Under the pieces are notes generated by a model. That model ran no database searches. It was not told where the DNA came from and saw nothing but the letters and a program-made list of their open reading frames with translations. From Pantoea sp. BAV 3049 (GTDB lineage: Bacteria > Pseudomonadota > Gammaproteobacteria > Enterobacterales > Enterobacteriaceae), in the NCBI RefSeq assembly GCF_009765445.1, contig NZ_WHOY01000031.1, forward strand, positions 3,510,168 through 3,574,167: a stretch of DNA of 64,000 bases, given 5' to 3'. The first letter of the stretch is position 1, and each line of letters begins with the position of its first letter. Shown here in pieces: positions 7,458 to 18,426 of the stretch. A program made the translations under genes and the position numbers.

Positions 7458-9362
7458 ATGAAATTACAACGCAACTCCTTTCGTGACTATACCGCCGAGC
7501 AGACGCTGTTTGTTCGCCGGGCACTGATCGCTTTTATTGGCATCGTCCTGCTTTCCGGTATCCTGGTGGTGAACCTGTATCACCTGCAAATCATCCGTTA
7601 TAACGACTACAGCACCCGCTCCAACGAAAACCGCATCAAACTGGTGCCGGTGGCCCCCAGCCGCGGCATTATTTTCGACCGCAATGGCGTCCCTCTGGCG
7701 CTGAACCGCACCATTTACCAGATTGAGTTGGTGCCGGAGAAGGTCGAGAATCTGGAAAAAACCCTGCTGGCTCTGCGCCCGATCGTCGACCTGACCGACG
7801 AAGATTTGGTGGCCTTTGAAAAAGAGCGCAAACGCTCACGCCGCTTCACCTCAATTCCGGTGAAGACCGGCCTGAATGATGTGCAGGTCGCCCGCTTTGC
7901 CGTCAATCAGTACGCTTTCCCGGGTGTGGAAGTAAAAGGCTATCAGCGCCGCTACTATCCCTATAATTCCGCACTGACCCACGTGCTGGGTTATGTCTCC
8001 AAGATTAACGATCGCGACGTTGACCGGCTGGATAAAGAGGGAAAATGGCCGAATTATGCCGCCACACACGATATCGGCAAGCTGGGGATCGAGCGCTATT
8101 ACGAAGATATGCTGCACGGCAAAACCGGTTATGAAGAGGTTGAGGTGAACAACCGTGGCCGGGTGATCCGCCAGTTGCACGAGCAGACACCGCAGGCCGG
8201 TCAGGACATCTATCTCACCATCGATCTGAAACTGCAGCAGTATATTGAAACACTTCTGGCAGGCAGTCGTGCCGCCGTGGTGGTGACAGACCCGCGCAAC
8301 GGCGATATCCTGGCGATGGTCTCGATGCCGAGCTATGACCCGAACCTGTTTGTCGACGGGATCAGCAGCAAAGACTACAACATGCTGCTTAACGATCCGA
8401 ACCGTCCGCTGATTAACCGGGCCACTCAGGGCGCCTATCCCCCTGCCTCGACCGTGAAGCCTTACATTGCAGTTTCAGCTCTCTCTGCAGGCGTAATCAA
8501 TCGTAACACCAGCCTGTTCGATCCAGGTTGGTGGCAGCTGCCCGGTTCGGAAAAACGCTTCCGCGACTGGAAACACTGGGGCCATGGGCGGCTGAACGTG
8601 ACCAAATCGCTGGAAGAGTCAGCGGATACCTTTTTCTATCAGGTCGCTTATGACATGGGCATCGATCGCCTGTCAGAGTGGATGAACAAATTCGGTTACG
8701 GGCATCTGACCGGGATCGATCTGGTGGAAGAAACGCCGGGCAACATGCCAACCCGCGACTGGAAAATGAAGCGCTTTAAAAAGCCATGGTACCAGGGCGA
8801 TACCATCCCGGTGGGGATTGGTCAGGGCTACTGGACGGCAACGCCGGTACAGATGAACAAGGCAATGATGATCCTGATTAACGACGGGGTAATCAAAACG
8901 CCGCACCTGATGTCTTCAAGCGTGGTCGATAACGTTAAGGTGCCCTATCGCCAGCCCGAGACGCCGCCCGTGGCGGATATCCATAACGGTAACTGGGAAA
9001 TTGCCAAAGACGGCATGTACGGTGTGGCTAACCGGCCAAATGGTACGGCGCGTAAAAGCTTTGCCGATGCACCTTACAAAATTGCGGCCAAATCCGGGAC
9101 GGCTCAGGTATTTGGCCTGAAGGCTAACGAGACTTATAACGCACATAAAGTGTCAGAACTGCTGCGAGACCATAAGCTGATGACTGCTTTTGCTCCTTAC
9201 GACAATCCCCGCGTGGCGGTGACCATGATCCTGGAGAACGGCGGTGCCGGTCCGGCGGTGGGTACCATCATGCGTCAAATCCTCGACCATATTATGCTCG
9301 GGGATAACAATACCAACCTGCCGGATGCACCACCGCTGCCGTCCGGCTATGAAGGTGAATAA
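7458..9362 (+). CDS. mrdA: Penicillin-binding protein 2 (elongasome transpeptidase)
   Basis: A 634-residue class B penicillin-binding protein: one N-terminal membrane helix (about residues 22-42), a pedestal domain, then the transpeptidase domain with the catalytic serine at about residue 331 (ASTVKP), the SAD motif in ESADTFFYQ, and KSGTAQ as the KTG-type motif. PBP2 cross-links peptidoglycan along the cell side wall with RodA (next gene) in the Rod/MreB elongation complex. Start and length match E. coli. It ends two bases before mrdB. Confidence 0.97.
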   Translation: MKLQRNSFRDYTAEQTLFVRRALIAFIGIVLLSGILVVNLYHLQIIRYNDYSTRSNENRIKLVPVAPSRGIIFDRNGVPLALNRTIYQIELVPEKVENLEKTLLALRPIVDLTDEDLVAFEKERKRSRRFTSIPVKTGLNDVQVARFAVNQYAFPGVEVKGYQRRYYPYNSALTHVLGYVSKINDRDVDRLDKEGKWPNYAATHDIGKLGIERYYEDMLHGKTGYEEVEVNNRGRVIRQLHEQTPQAGQDIYLTIDLKLQQYIETLLAGSRAAVVVTDPRNGDILAMVSMPSYDPNLFVDGISSKDYNMLLNDPNRPLINRATQGAYPPASTVKPYIAVSALSAGVINRNTSLFDPGWWQLPGSEKRFRDWKHWGHGRLNVTKSLEESADTFFYQVAYDMGIDRLSEWMNKFGYGHLTGIDLVEETPGNMPTRDWKMKRFKKPWYQGDTIPVGIGQGYWTATPVQMNKAMMILINDGVIKTPHLMSSSVVDNVKVPYRQPETPPVADIHNGNWEIAKDGMYGVANRPNGTARKSFADAPYKIAAKSGTAQVFGLKANETYNAHKVSELLRDHKLMTAFAPYDNPRVAVTMILENGGAGPAVGTIMRQILDHIMLGDNNTNLPDAPPLPSGYEGE

Positions 9363-9364
9363 CC

Positions 9365-10477
9365 ATGAATGACAGTCATCAGAAACGCACTATCTGGACA
9401 CGCATTCACGTTGATCCAACCTTCTTTATTCTGATCGCCGCCCTGCTGGTGTACAGCGCGCTGGTTATCTGGAGCGCCAGCGGTCAGGATCCGGGCATGA
9501 TGGAGCGTAAGCTCGGACAGATTGCGATGGGCGTGGTGATAATGCTGGTGATGGCGCAGATCCCGCCCAGGGTGTACGAGGGCTGGGCGCCCTATCTTTA
9601 TATTCTCTGCGTGATATTGCTGATCGCCGTGGATGCCTTCGGCCATATCAGTAAAGGTGCACAGCGCTGGCTGGATCTGGGCGTGGTGCGTTTTCAGCCT
9701 TCGGAGATCGCCAAGATTGCCGTGCCGCTGATGGTCGCCCGCTTTATTAACCGCGACGTCTGCCCGCCAACGCTGAAAAATACCGCCATCGCGCTGGTGC
9801 TGATCTTTATGCCGACGCTGCTGGTGGCGGCACAGCCTGACCTGGGCACCGCGATCCTGATTGCCTCTTCCGGGCTGTTTGTTCTGTTCCTGTCGGGCAT
9901 GAGCTGGAAGCTGATCCTCGTGGCGGTGCTGATGGTGGCGGCCTTTGTTCCGGTACTGTGGTTCTTCCTGATGCATGACTATCAGCGCGACCGCGTGATG
10001 ATGCTGCTCGACCCGGAGAGTGACCCGCTGGGGGCCGGTTATCACATTATTCAGTCGAAAATCGCCATTGGTTCCGGCGGCCTGCGTGGCAAAGGCTGGC
10101 TGCACGGTACCCAGTCGCAGCTGGAGTTCCTGCCCGAGCGCCATACCGACTTTATCTTTGCGGTTCTGGCAGAAGAATTAGGATTAGTCGGCGTGCTGAT
10201 CCTGCTGGTACTCTACGTGCTGGTGATTATGCGTGGTCTGGTGATGGCCGCCCGCGCGCAGACAACCTTTGGCCGCGTGATGGCCGGAGGGTTGATGCTG
10301 ATCTTCTTTGTCTATGTTTTTGTTAACATTGGGATGGTGAGCGGCATTCTGCCTGTAGTTGGGGTTCCGCTGCCGCTGGTCAGTTACGGCGGTTCCGCTC
10401 TGATTGTTCTGATGGCCGGATTTGGCATAATCATGTCGATCCACACCCACCGAAAACTGTTGTCGAAAAGCGTTTAA
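9365..10477 (+). CDS. mrdB: Peptidoglycan glycosyltransferase RodA
   Basis: A 370-residue SEDS-family membrane protein with about ten hydrophobic helices and family motifs such as QPDLGTA (about residues 157-163) and [14 protein letters not shown] near the C-terminus. RodA polymerises glycan strands from lipid II in the inner membrane as the partner of PBP2. The gene follows mrdA by two bases and precedes rlpA by 11, so the three are one operon. Confidence 0.97.
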   Translation: MNDSHQKRTIWTRIHVDPTFFILIAALLVYSALVIWSASGQDPGMMERKLGQIAMGVVIMLVMAQIPPRVYEGWAPYLYILCVILLIAVDAFGHISKGAQRWLDLGVVRFQPSEIAKIAVPLMVARFINRDVCPPTLKNTAIALVLIFMPTLLVAAQPDLGTAILIASSGLFVLFLSGMSWKLILVAVLMVAAFVPVLWFFLMHDYQRDRVMMLLDPESDPLGAGYHIIQSKIAIGSGGLRGKGWLHGTQSQLEFLPERHTDFIFAVLAEELGLVGVLILLVLYVLVIMRGLVMAARAQTTFGRVMAGGLMLIFFVYVFVNIGMVSGILPVVGVPLPLVSYGGSALIVLMAGFGIIMSIHTHRKLLSKSV

Positions 10478-10488
10478 GAGGCTTGAAC

Positions 10489-11646
10489 ATGCGTAAGGAC
10501 TGGCTCTGGATTGGCCTGGCTGCAGCTCTGCTGGCGGCCTGTAGTACCACTGAACAGCAGGCTCCTGCCCCACAACAGCCGGTCTATAACGGCCCGGTAG
10601 TGGAGATTGGCGGCGTGGAACCCATCTATGAACCGTTGAATCCCAATGCCAATCAGGACTACACGATGAACGGTAAAAAATACCGCATCGTGAAAGATCC
10701 TTCCAACTTCAGTGAAACCGGTCTGGCGACCTGGTACGGTGATGAAGCCAGCGGCAACCGCACGGCCAGCGGTGAGCAGTTCGATCCGGAAGGCCTGACG
10801 GCAGCTCATCCGACACTTCCCATTCCCAGCTATGTTCGCGTCACCAACCTGGCCAATGGCCGTCAGCTGGTGGTTCGCGTTAACGATCGCGGTCCTTACA
10901 CGCCGGGCCGGATTATCGACCTGTCGAAAGCAGCGGGCGACCGCCTGAATATCTCCAACAATACTCGCGTAAAAGTGGACTTTATCAGCGTCGCACCAGA
11001 TGGCACGCTGTCAGGCCCGGGCACTATTGGTACCCGCGTTGCCAAACAAAGCTATGCGCTGCCAGCCCGCCCGGATATTGGCGGCGGTATGGTGGTGATG
11101 GGCGCAGGTGCCGGAGCAGGGTCCATGCCTCAGCAGAGCCAGCCCATGCAGCCTGTTCAGCCAGTTGCCAGCCAGCAACAGCAACCGGAATCGCGCCCGG
11201 TGGACAACAGCAGCCTGAACAGTGACGACAACATGGGGGCACCGGTCCGAAGCAGTGGCTTTTTAGGTGCGCCTCAGCCGCTGCGTAACGGCGTGCTGGA
11301 AGGCAGCGAGCCTGTTGCGGCTCCAGCTTCTGCTCCTGATGCGGTGGCCGCTCCTGCGGCCGTTGCCGCGCCAGCCGCTGCAGCTTCAGCTCCCCATGCG
11401 GCAGCTGGAACAACAACTTACGTCGTTCAGGTTGGTGCCGTCGGCGATCCAGCCCGTGCTCACCAGCTGATGACATCGCTGAGCAAAAAATTCGGCGTGC
11501 CCGGTGCCGTAGACAATCACGGCAACGTCTATCGTATTCAGTTGGGCCGCTTCAGCTCGCGGCAGCAGGCCAGTGCCCTGCAGCAGCGGCTGTCTGCTGA
11601 AGCCGGTCAATCCTCATTTATCACCGTCGCACCTGACAAAATGTAA
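10489..11646 (+). CDS. rlpA: Septal lipoprotein RlpA (lytic transglycosylase)
   Basis: A 385-residue lipoprotein. The signal peptide ends in LLAAC, so Cys at about residue 20 would be lipidated. A double-psi beta-barrel follows (GLATWYG to VVRVNDRGPY, with the catalytic-type Asp in NDRGP). A long low-complexity Pro/Gln/Ala linker (about residues 205-300) leads to a C-terminal SPOR domain (TYVVQVGAVGDPARAHQ to the end), which binds denuded septal glycan. In Pseudomonas RlpA cleaves denuded glycan; the E. coli protein appears inactive. The start at 10489 is preferred over 10483 because AAGAGG precedes it properly. Confidence 0.95.
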   Translation: MRKDWLWIGLAAALLAACSTTEQQAPAPQQPVYNGPVVEIGGVEPIYEPLNPNANQDYTMNGKKYRIVKDPSNFSETGLATWYGDEASGNRTASGEQFDPEGLTAAHPTLPIPSYVRVTNLANGRQLVVRVNDRGPYTPGRIIDLSKAAGDRLNISNNTRVKVDFISVAPDGTLSGPGTIGTRVAKQSYALPARPDIGGGMVVMGAGAGAGSMPQQSQPMQPVQPVASQQQQPESRPVDNSSLNSDDNMGAPVRSSGFLGAPQPLRNGVLEGSEPVAAPASAPDAVAAPAAVAAPAAAASAPHAAAGTTTYVVQVGAVGDPARAHQLMTSLSKKFGVPGAVDNHGNVYRIQLGRFSSRQQASALQQRLSAEAGQSSFITVAPDKM

Positions 11647-11733
11647 TGCTGCTCCGGCAGACCGTCTGCGGGTAACAGTGTGAAAACCTGTTAACCCGCA
11701 CAGATAAAGACGGATGCCGGGCAGGACTGCTTT

Positions 11734-11742
11734 TGCTATAGT
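11734..11742 (+). promoter_or_regulatory. Candidate extended -10 element for dacA
   Basis: TGCTATAGT is an extended -10 (TGn plus TATAGT) about 45 bases before the dacA start. No clear -35 lies 17 bases upstream. This is a pattern match only. Confidence 0.3.
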
Positions 11743-11786
11743 GAGTCACTTTTTTTAACTTAGCCACGGATGTTGTAGTCCTGAAC

Positions 11787-12998
11787 ATGAACAATCTGAC
11801 CTCTACCCAACGACTCAAACGCCTGACGGCAGGTTCGCTGATTGCCCTCAGCCTCGCCTCTTTCGCCCACGCTGACGATGTGAACATTAAAACAATGATC
11901 CCCGGCGTGCCTGATATTGATGCTGAAGCCTATGTGCTGATGGACGCCAACTCCGGCAAGGTGCTGGCAGAAAAAAATGCCGATGCGCGCCGCGACCCGG
12001 CCAGTCTGACCAAAATGATGACCAGCTATGTCATCGGTCAGGCCGTTAAGGCAGGTAAAATTCATCAGGATGACGTGGTTACCGTGGGCAAAGATGCCTG
12101 GGCTACCGGCAACCCGGTGTTCAAAGGCTCTTCCCTGATGTTCCTGAAGCCTGGCGACCGCGTCCCGGTTTCCCAACTGACACGCGGTATCGTGCTGCAG
12201 TCCGGTAACGACGCCTGTGTGGCAATGGCCGACTATGTTGCCGGCAGCCAGGACGCTTTCGTCGGTCTGATGAATAACTACGTCAAGGCGCTCGGCCTGC
12301 AGAACACTCACTTCCAGACCGTTCACGGCCTGGATGCAGAAGGCCAGTACAGTTCCGCCCGTGATATGGCTCTTATTGGTCAGGCGCTGATCCGCGACGT
12401 TCCGGAAGAGTATGCCGTTTATAAAGAGAAAGAGTTCACCTTTAACAACATCCGCCAGATGAACCGTAACGGCCTGCTGTGGGATACCAGCCTGCAGGTT
12501 GATGGCATCAAAACCGGTCACACTGAAGCGGCAGGCTATAACCTGGTGGCTTCCGCGACCGAAGGCCAGATGCGTCTGATCTCTGCGGTGATGGGTGGTC
12601 ACACCTATAAAGGCCGTGAAACTGTGAGCAAAAAGCTGCTGACCTGGGGCTTCCGCTTCTTCGAAACCGTGGCACCGCTTAAGGCTGGTAAAGAGTTCGC
12701 CTCAGAGCCAGTGTGGTTCGGTAACAGCGATCGCGTTCAGCTGGGCGTGGAAAAAGACGTTTATCTGACCATTCCACGTGGCCGGATGAAAGATCTGAAG
12801 GCCAGCTACACGCTGACCAACACCGAGCTGCACGCCCCGCTGACCAAAAACCAGGTCGTGGGCACCATCAACTTCCAGCTGGATGGTAAAACCATCGAGC
12901 AGCACCCGCTGGTGGTGCTGAACGATATGCCGGAAGGCGGCTTTATCGGTCGTATCGTCGATTATATCAAGCTGATGTTCCACCACTGGTTTGGTTAA
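11787..12998 (+). CDS. dacA: D-alanyl-D-alanine carboxypeptidase PBP5
   Basis: A 403-residue protein matching E. coli PBP5 over its whole length. It has a signal peptide (cleavage after AHA near residue 29), the active-site SLTK with Ser at about residue 73, SGN in [10 protein letters not shown], and KTG in IKTGHT. The C-terminal beta domain ends in the amphipathic membrane anchor [13 protein letters not shown]5 trims the terminal D-Ala from peptidoglycan pentapeptides in the periplasm. It is monocistronic here, with its own upstream region and inverted repeats after the stop. Confidence 0.97.
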   Translation: MNNLTSTQRLKRLTAGSLIALSLASFAHADDVNIKTMIPGVPDIDAEAYVLMDANSGKVLAEKNADARRDPASLTKMMTSYVIGQAVKAGKIHQDDVVTVGKDAWATGNPVFKGSSLMFLKPGDRVPVSQLTRGIVLQSGNDACVAMADYVAGSQDAFVGLMNNYVKALGLQNTHFQTVHGLDAEGQYSSARDMALIGQALIRDVPEEYAVYKEKEFTFNNIRQMNRNGLLWDTSLQVDGIKTGHTEAAGYNLVASATEGQMRLISAVMGGHTYKGRETVSKKLLTWGFRFFETVAPLKAGKEFASEPVWFGNSDRVQLGVEKDVYLTIPRGRMKDLKASYTLTNTELHAPLTKNQVVGTINFQLDGKTIEQHPLVVLNDMPEGGFIGRIVDYIKLMFHHWFG

Positions 12999-13130
12999 CA
13001 GCCTCTCCCCTGCATGATGCGTCAACAAGAGGGCGGGATTGATTCCGCCCTTCATGCTGCGGTTTCTGTAACCACTGTTAACCCCCCTTGATTTCGGCGT
13101 GAATGCCCCCCATATTTGATTTATATCCAG

Positions 13131-13157
13131 GCTCCCGCTGCGGCGGGAGCTTTTGTT
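13131..13157 (+). terminator. Terminator or attenuator between dacA and ybeD
   Basis: GCTCCCGC (13131-13138) pairs with GCGGGAGC (13143-13150) across a TGCG loop and is followed by TTTTGTTTT. A second G/C stem (GGGCGG with CCGCCC, about 13031-13050) lies between it and the dacA stop. The position only 20 bases before ybeD also allows a regulatory role on ybeD. Confidence 0.75.
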
Positions 13158-13177
13158 TTGGCGTTACCGGAGCTCCT

Positions 13178-13441
13178 ATGAAAACCAATCTTAAAGAACT
13201 GCTCGAATTCCCTACTCCATTCACTTACAAAGTGATGGGACTGGCACAGCCAGAGCTGGTTGATCAGGTGGTTGAAGTTGTTCAGCGCCATGCCCCGGGT
13301 GATTACTCTCCGGACGTGAAGCCAAGCAGCAAAGGCAACTACCACTCGGTCTCCATCACCATCACGGCAACCCATATTGAGCAGGTGGAAACCCTGTACG
13401 AAGAGCTGGGCAAAATAGAAATCGTCCGGATGGTTCTGTAA
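13178..13441 (+). CDS. ybeD: YbeD, DUF493-family small protein
   Basis: An 87-residue protein, almost the same as E. coli YbeD. It has an ACT-like ferredoxin fold with the conserved [11 protein letters not shown] near the N-terminus and [12 protein letters not shown] near the C-terminus. The start at 13178 follows CCGGAG. The conserved position between dacA and lipB has led to suggestions of a link to lipoate metabolism or allosteric control; the function is not settled. Confidence 0.95.
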   Translation: MKTNLKELLEFPTPFTYKVMGLAQPELVDQVVEVVQRHAPGDYSPDVKPSSKGNYHSVSITITATHIEQVETLYEELGKIEIVRMVL

Positions 13442-13524
13442 GTCCCTCCCCTGGCCGGGAGCAGCTGGTTGTTGCTTCTGGTCAGCGTTATACTCCCCCT
13501 TCTTTCATCAGCGGACTTCGCGTT

Positions 13525-14178
13525 TTGAACCAGGATACCTTACTGATCCGTCAGCTGGGCTTACAGCCGTGGGCTACCGTCTCTCAGGCGATGCATGACT
13601 TTACCGATCGACGTGACGACACCACGCCGGATGAGATCTGGCTGGTGGAGCATCAGCCCGTGTTCACTCAGGGACAGGCGGGAAAAGCGGAACACCTGTT
13701 GATGCCGGGTAACATCCCGGTGATGCAGAGCGACCGTGGCGGTCAGGTGACCTATCACGGGCCAGGCCAGCAGGTGATGTATGTGATGATCAACCTTAAA
13801 CGCCGCAAAGTGGGCGTCCGCCAGCTGGTAACTGCCATCGAACAGACGGTGGTCGATACGCTCGCACATTTTGGCGTTGAAGCTGCAGCCAGAGCGGATG
13901 CGCCTGGCGTTTACGTCAGCAATAAAAAGATCTGCTCGCTGGGGCTGAGGATCCGTCAGGGCTGCTCGTTTCATGGCCTGGCGCTGAATATCAACATGGA
14001 CCTGACCCCCTTCCTGCGCATCAACCCCTGCGGTTATGCCGGGCTGGAGATGACCCAACTCAGCGCCCTGAAACCCGGCACCACCCTTTCCGACGTGCAG
14101 CCCCTGCTGATTGAAAACTTCGCCCGACGACTGGCAATCCCTGAAGTTGCCTGGCTGGCAGACAATGAGCTGCCATAA
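13525..14178 (+). CDS. lipB: Octanoyl-[ACP]:protein N-octanoyltransferase LipB
   Basis: A 217-residue protein matching E. coli Lip[13 protein letters not shown] is the family signature, [22 protein letters not shown] holds the catalytic-type Lys, and [11 protein letters not shown] carries the active-site Cys. LipB moves octanoate from acyl carrier protein to lipoyl domains, the first step of de novo lipoylation; LipA next door adds the sulphur atoms. The start is TTG, as in E. coli. No convincing in-frame ATG occurs early. Confidence 0.96.
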   Translation: MNQDTLLIRQLGLQPWATVSQAMHDFTDRRDDTTPDEIWLVEHQPVFTQGQAGKAEHLLMPGNIPVMQSDRGGQVTYHGPGQQVMYVMINLKRRKVGVRQLVTAIEQTVVDTLAHFGVEAAARADAPGVYVSNKKICSLGLRIRQGCSFHGLALNINMDLTPFLRINPCGYAGLEMTQLSALKPGTTLSDVQPLLIENFARRLAIPEVAWLADNELP

Positions 14179-14355
14179 AGGTAACCGTGCGTGCGGATTT
14201 ACAATTCCGTCACAATTTCTCTTGCTGGCTGGCTGCAAGTCGCCTGCCGGAATGATATAATTTTTGCGCTTTTCTCAAATAAAGTTGAATACCATTATCA
14301 CTCTTTGAGTTTTTGCGGCTGTCAGAGCGCATGCCAACCTGGAACTTGCAAGACT

Positions 14356-15321
14356 ATGAGTAAACCCATTCAGATGGAACGCGGCGTTAAATACCGCGAC
14401 GCAGACAAAATGGCCCTGATCCCGGTGAAAACCGTGGTCACTGAGCGCACGGAGATTTTACGTAAGCCGGAGTGGATGAAAATCAAGCTGCCAGCCGACT
14501 CCAGCCGCATCCAGGGTATTAAAGCCGCCATGCGCAAAAACGGCCTGCACTCCGTCTGTGAAGAGGCCTCCTGCCCTAACCTTGCAGAGTGTTTCAACCA
14601 CGGTACGGCAACCTTTATGATCCTCGGAGCCATCTGCACCCGTCGCTGCCCGTTCTGCGATGTGGCCCACGGTCGTCCCGTCGCGCCGGATGCTAACGAG
14701 CCGGGGAAACTGGCCCAGACCATTGCAGATATGGCTCTGCGTTACGTGGTGATCACCTCGGTTGATCGCGATGACCTGCGTGATGGTGGCGCACAGCACT
14801 TTGCTGACTGTATTTCCGCAATCCGCGAGAAAAGCCCGAACATTAAGATTGAAACGCTGGTGCCGGACTTCCGTGGTCGTATGGATCGCGCGCTGGAGAT
14901 CCTTAATGCCACGCCGCCAGACGTGTTCAACCACAACCTGGAAAACGTGCCGCGTGTTTACCGTCAGGTACGTCCGGGCGCTAACTACGAATGGTCGCTG
15001 AAGCTGCTGGAGCGCTTTAAAGAAGCGCATCCGGAGATCCCAACCAAGTCAGGTCTGATGGTGGGACTGGGCGAGACCAATGCGGAAATCGTTGAAGTGA
15101 TGCGTGACCTGCGCCGCCATGGCGTGACCATGCTGACGCTGGGACAGTATCTGCAACCAAGCCGTCACCACCTGCCGGTTCAGCGCTACGTCAGCCCGGC
15201 GGAGTTTGATGAGATGAAAGAAGCAGCGATGGAGATGGGCTTCACGCATGCGGCCTGTGGCCCGTTCGTGCGCTCTTCCTATCATGCGGATATGCAGGCG
15301 AAAGGCCTGGAAGTGAAGTAA
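14356..15321 (+). CDS. lipA: Lipoyl synthase LipA
   Basis: A 321-residue radical-SAM enzyme, the E. coli length. An N-terminal auxiliary iron-sulphur cluster motif ([12 protein letters not shown]) and the radical-[11 protein letters not shown] motif both have all cysteines. LipA inserts two sulphur atoms into octanoyl groups to make lipoyl cofactors for pyruvate and 2-oxoglutarate dehydrogenases. An in-frame extension to 14191 lacks family similarity; the ATG at 14356 gives the usual [19 protein letters not shown] start. E. coli often has ybeF between lipB and lipA; it is absent here. Confidence 0.97.
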   Translation: MSKPIQMERGVKYRDADKMALIPVKTVVTERTEILRKPEWMKIKLPADSSRIQGIKAAMRKNGLHSVCEEASCPNLAECFNHGTATFMILGAICTRRCPFCDVAHGRPVAPDANEPGKLAQTIADMALRYVVITSVDRDDLRDGGAQHFADCISAIREKSPNIKIETLVPDFRGRMDRALEILNATPPDVFNHNLENVPRVYRQVRPGANYEWSLKLLERFKEAHPEIPTKSGLMVGLGETNAEIVEVMRDLRRHGVTMLTLGQYLQPSRHHLPVQRYVSPAEFDEMKEAAMEMGFTHAACGPFVRSSYHADMQAKGLEVK

Positions 15322-15393
15322 ATCTCTTTTGCCATGCGGGGCGAATTTGGTTCGCCTGGCCGTTATATTTTTTTACAAACGTGCAATGGAAAC

Positions 15394-15425
15394 AAAAAAC
15401 GGATGACTGAGTCATCCGTTTTTTT
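15394..15425. terminator. Bidirectional terminator between lipA and tatE
   Basis: AAAAAACGGATGAC (15394-15407) pairs with GTCATCCGTTTTTT (15411-15424) around a TGA loop. The A-run on one side and T-run on the other let it stop both the lipA (+) and tatE (-) transcripts. Confidence 0.85.
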
Positions 15426-15442
15426 ATCTCCTCCGCAAGAGA

Positions 15443-15649
15443 TTACTCTTTATGAGCAACCTGCTCTGCAGGCTTCTCTTCGGCGGCCGGCGCTTTTTTA
15501 GCGGAAGTGTCGTCGTCACTCATGGCTTTTTTGAAACCTTTAATCGCAGACCCCAGATCGCCACCGAGAGAACGTAACTTATTGGTTCCGAACAGTAACA
15601 CGATCAGAGCACCGATGATCAGCAGCTTGGCAATACTGATACCTTCCAT
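15443..15649 (-). CDS. tatE: Twin-arginine translocase subunit TatE
   Basis: A 68-residue TatA/TatE-type protein: a short N-terminal membrane helix ([18 protein letters not shown]), the conserved FG hinge, an amphipathic helix ([16 protein letters not shown]), and a charged Lys/Glu tail. TatE is a TatA paralogue that helps form the pore through which folded proteins cross the inner membrane. The start at 15649 follows AAGG at 15655-15658. The position beside lipA matches E. coli tatE. Confidence 0.93.
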   Translation of the reverse strand: MEGISIAKLLIIGALIVLLFGTNKLRSLGGDLGSAIKGFKKAMSDDDTSAKKAPAAEEKPAEQVAHKE

Positions 15650-15781
15650 ACACACCTTCTTTTTAAAATCTGACCTGATATACGGTCAATAACAATAAAG
15701 TGTATTAACGCGCACATCACCGGTCAATACAACCGCAATCTGTAACAGAGTAATATCTGCACAGCTGCATCAGGGATAATA

Positions 15782-16552
15782 TCAGATAAATCGGCTCAGG
15801 AAAGCCTGGAATCGGGGATGTTGTGGATTGACCAGCACCTCTTCCGGCGGTCCCTGCTCCACCACCACTCCGCCATCCATAAAGACCACCCGATCCGCGG
15901 CTTCACGGGCAAAGCCAATTTCATGCGTCACCACCACCATTGTCAGCCCCCGATCGGCAAGAGTGCGCATGGTAGCCAGTACTTCCCCCACCAGCTCCGG
16001 ATCCAGCGCCGAAGTTGGCTCGTCGAACAACATCAGCTTAGGCCGGATCGCCAGCGCGCGGGCAATCGCCACTCGCTGCTGCTGCCCGCCAGAAAGATGA
16101 CGCGGCCAGGCATCCGCTTTATCACTCAACCCGACCGTAGCCAGCAGCTCGGTAGCGTGGCGTGTGGCCTCTTCCCGTGACTGCTTGTGCACGCCAATCG
16201 GCGCTTCGATGATATTCTGCAGCACCGTCATATGCGGATAGAGGTTGAACTGCTGAAACACCATGCCAATCTCCTGGCGCTGACGGGCAATTTTCCGCGC
16301 CGACAGGCGGTGCAACATTCCTTTCTTCAGCTCATAGCCCACCTGGTGGTCTCCGACCATAATGGACCCGGCGTTCATATCTTCCAGATGGTTAATGCAG
16401 CGCAGGAAGGTGGATTTTCCGGAGCCGGACGGCCCGAGGATCACCACTACTTCACCAGGCATCACGTCCATATCGATGCCTTTCAGCACCTCATTATCGC
16501 CATAACTTTTCTGCACTTTACGCGCGCGAACCAGCGGCTGAATTTCGCTCAT
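15782..16552 (-). CDS. Amino-acid-type ABC transporter ATP-binding protein
   Basis: A 256-residue polar-amino-acid family ATPase (GlnQ/HisP type). The Walker A motif is GPSGSGKST, the signature is [16 protein letters not shown], and Walker B is [14 protein letters not shown], followed by the switch His in VVTHE. It would power uptake by the permease next to it (four-base overlap). It is the last gene of a five-gene minus-strand cluster beginning at 20183. Substrate unknown; subfamily membership suggests a small polar or amino-acid-like compound. Confidence 0.93.
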   Translation of the reverse strand: MSEIQPLVRARKVQKSYGDNEVLKGIDMDVMPGEVVVILGPSGSGKSTFLRCINHLEDMNAGSIMVGDHQVGYELKKGMLHRLSARKIARQRQEIGMVFQQFNLYPHMTVLQNIIEAPIGVHKQSREEATRHATELLATVGLSDKADAWPRHLSGGQQQRVAIARALAIRPKLMLFDEPTSALDPELVGEVLATMRTLADRGLTMVVVTHEIGFAREAADRVVFMDGGVVVEQGPPEEVLVNPQHPRFQAFLSRFI

Positions 16553-17523
16553 ACATCCTCCTTACGGACCAAAGGACGGTTGACCATCGGAGTGGCTTTG
16601 CTGTCCAATGCAGTCTGGCGACGCTTCGCCACTGTCACAGTACGGCGTACACCTCTGGAGTAGTAACGTTCAATCGCTGACTGACCGACATTGAGAATTG
16701 AAGTGATAAGCAGATACCAGATCACCGCTACCATCAGCATCGGGATCACTTCAAAGGTTCGGTTATACACCGACTGTACCGAATAGAGCAGATCGCCCAT
16801 GGCGATAACACTCACCAGCGAGGTTGCCTTGATCATACTGATCAGCTGGTTGCCGGTTGGCGGGATAATCGAACGCATCGCCTGCGGAATAATAATACGG
16901 CGCAATGCGCGTGCGCGGCTCATCCCGAATGCCTGAGTCGTTTCCACCTGACCGTTATCCACCGACTGCAAACCGCCACGAATGATTTCCGCCATGTAGG
17001 CCGCTTCATTCAGTGCCAGACCCGCGATGGCAGCGGTCAACGGGGTGATAAGGTCGTTGGTGTTCCAGCTTGCGAATACCGGTCCGCCCAGCGGAATACC
17101 AAGGGTGATTTTTGGGAACAACGTTGACATGTTGTACCAGAATATCAGTTGCACCAGCAGCGGAGTGCCACGGAAGAACCAGATATACAGACCAGATAAA
17201 CCGCTCAGCAGACGATTATCCGACAGGCGGCAAACCGCCAGCAGCAAGCCCAGCAGGGTGCCGAGGATCATCGAGACCACGGTCAGCCCCAGCGTGACCT
17301 GCAGCCCCTTCATCACCGAAGCCTCGGTAAACCACTTCAGCACCACGTTCCACTCGAAATTGGGGTTGGTGGCTACCAGCCAGGCAAAGTTAGCGGCAAT
17401 CACCAGCACCACAATCCAGCAAACCAGGCGTCCATAGCGTGGTGCGCTGCGGGCGAAAGCCACATCGCGCTGTTGCACGTCTGCCCTTTCCCTGGCTCGT
17501 GAATCGGTGGTGCCTTTGATCAT
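16549..17523 (-). CDS. Amino-acid-type ABC transporter permease
   Basis: A 324-residue inner-membrane permease of the HisM/GlnP family. After a longer than usual cytoplasmic N-terminus (about 35 residues with several Arg) come hydrophobic helices and the EAA-type loop ([22 protein letters not shown]... [20 protein letters not shown]) that docks the ATPase. Only one permease is encoded, so it would act as a homodimer. It overlaps the ATPase and binding-protein genes by four bases each. Confidence 0.93.
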   Translation of the reverse strand: MIKGTTDSRARERADVQQRDVAFARSAPRYGRLVCWIVVLVIAANFAWLVATNPNFEWNVVLKWFTEASVMKGLQVTLGLTVVSMILGTLLGLLLAVCRLSDNRLLSGLSGLYIWFFRGTPLLVQLIFWYNMSTLFPKITLGIPLGGPVFASWNTNDLITPLTAAIAGLALNEAAYMAEIIRGGLQSVDNGQVETTQAFGMSRARALRRIIIPQAMRSIIPPTGNQLISMIKATSLVSVIAMGDLLYSVQSVYNRTFEVIPMLMVAVIWYLLITSILNVGQSAIERYYSRGVRRTVTVAKRRQTALDSKATPMVNRPLVRKEDV

Positions 17524-18407
17524 TTCGCTACCCCTTTCGCCAGGTTAACCCCCGGCTGCGTGATCATGTTGCCATCCAGTTTCCACTTCTTCATGATTGC
17601 CGCGTAAGTCCCGTTGGCGAACAGCTCTTTGTAACCGTCGAGCACCACTTTGCCCAGCTCAGAATCTTTCGGCACCACGGTGCCCTGGAAGATATCGCCA
17701 AAGCCGTTTTTCTTACCCTGACCGGTCAGTTCCAGCTGACCGTGCGCCTGGTCGACGAAATAGACCAGTGGTGCCTGAGAAGAGAAGAAGGCGTCAGAAC
17801 GTTTGGAGCGTACCGCCAGGATAGAAGAGGGCTGGTCGGTGAAGGACTGCACCGTCACGGCTGGTTTACCGGCTGCGGTACAGACTTGTGACTGCTTGCG
17901 GATCACCTGCTCGGCAGAACCGGCAGCCATCACGGCAATGCGTTTGCCGCAGGTATCATCCAGGCCGTTGATACTGGACGGGTTGCCTTTCTGCACGGCA
18001 AATACCACGAACTCCTGCACGAAATCGATAAAGTCGTTTTTCTCCTGGCGGTCCGGATAATCGCCAATCGGGCCGATGGCCAGCTGGTAACGACCCGATT
18101 TGATCCCGGCCAGCACGCCTGACAGGCCACTGACCGTTGCATGTTCAATTTTGATCCCCAGCACCTGCGCCAGTGCCTCGGTAAGATCGGCAGAAGCACC
18201 GGTCATGGAAGTCGGGCCTTCAACGATCTCGTACGGAGGGAAAGAACCGTTGTTTACCGAGATCATTTTACCGGCCTGTTTGATATCAGCGGGTAAACGA
18301 TCGTGCAACGCCTGATCCATTTTCTGTGCCGGAATGGCATCTGCGGCCTGAGCCAGGCCCGCGGTTAAGCCCAGAGCCAGAGTGATGGCAGTGGCAATCT
18401 TCTTCAT
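17520..18407 (-). CDS. Periplasmic substrate-binding protein (family 3 type)
   Basis: A 295-residue binding protein with a signal peptide (MKKIATAITLALGLTAGLAQA, cut after about residue 22) and two lobes: the early GSFPPYEIVEGPTSMTGASAD ligand motif and a later GSAEQVIRKQ hinge region. A 58-codon upstream extension is rejected because GGGGAG sits 8 bases before the ATG at 18407. It delivers the unknown substrate to the adjacent permease. The family normally binds amino acids, opines or related compounds. Confidence 0.9.
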   Translation of the reverse strand: MKKIATAITLALGLTAGLAQAADAIPAQKMDQALHDRLPADIKQAGKMISVNNGSFPPYEIVEGPTSMTGASADLTEALAQVLGIKIEHATVSGLSGVLAGIKSGRYQLAIGPIGDYPDRQEKNDFIDFVQEFVVFAVQKGNPSSINGLDDTCGKRIAVMAAGSAEQVIRKQSQVCTAAGKPAVTVQSFTDQPSSILAVRSKRSDAFFSSQAPLVYFVDQAHGQLELTGQGKKNGFGDIFQGTVVPKDSELGKVVLDGYKELFANGTYAAIMKKWKLDGNMITQPGVNLAKGVAK

Positions 18408-18426
18408 CAGTAAACTCCCCGTTATT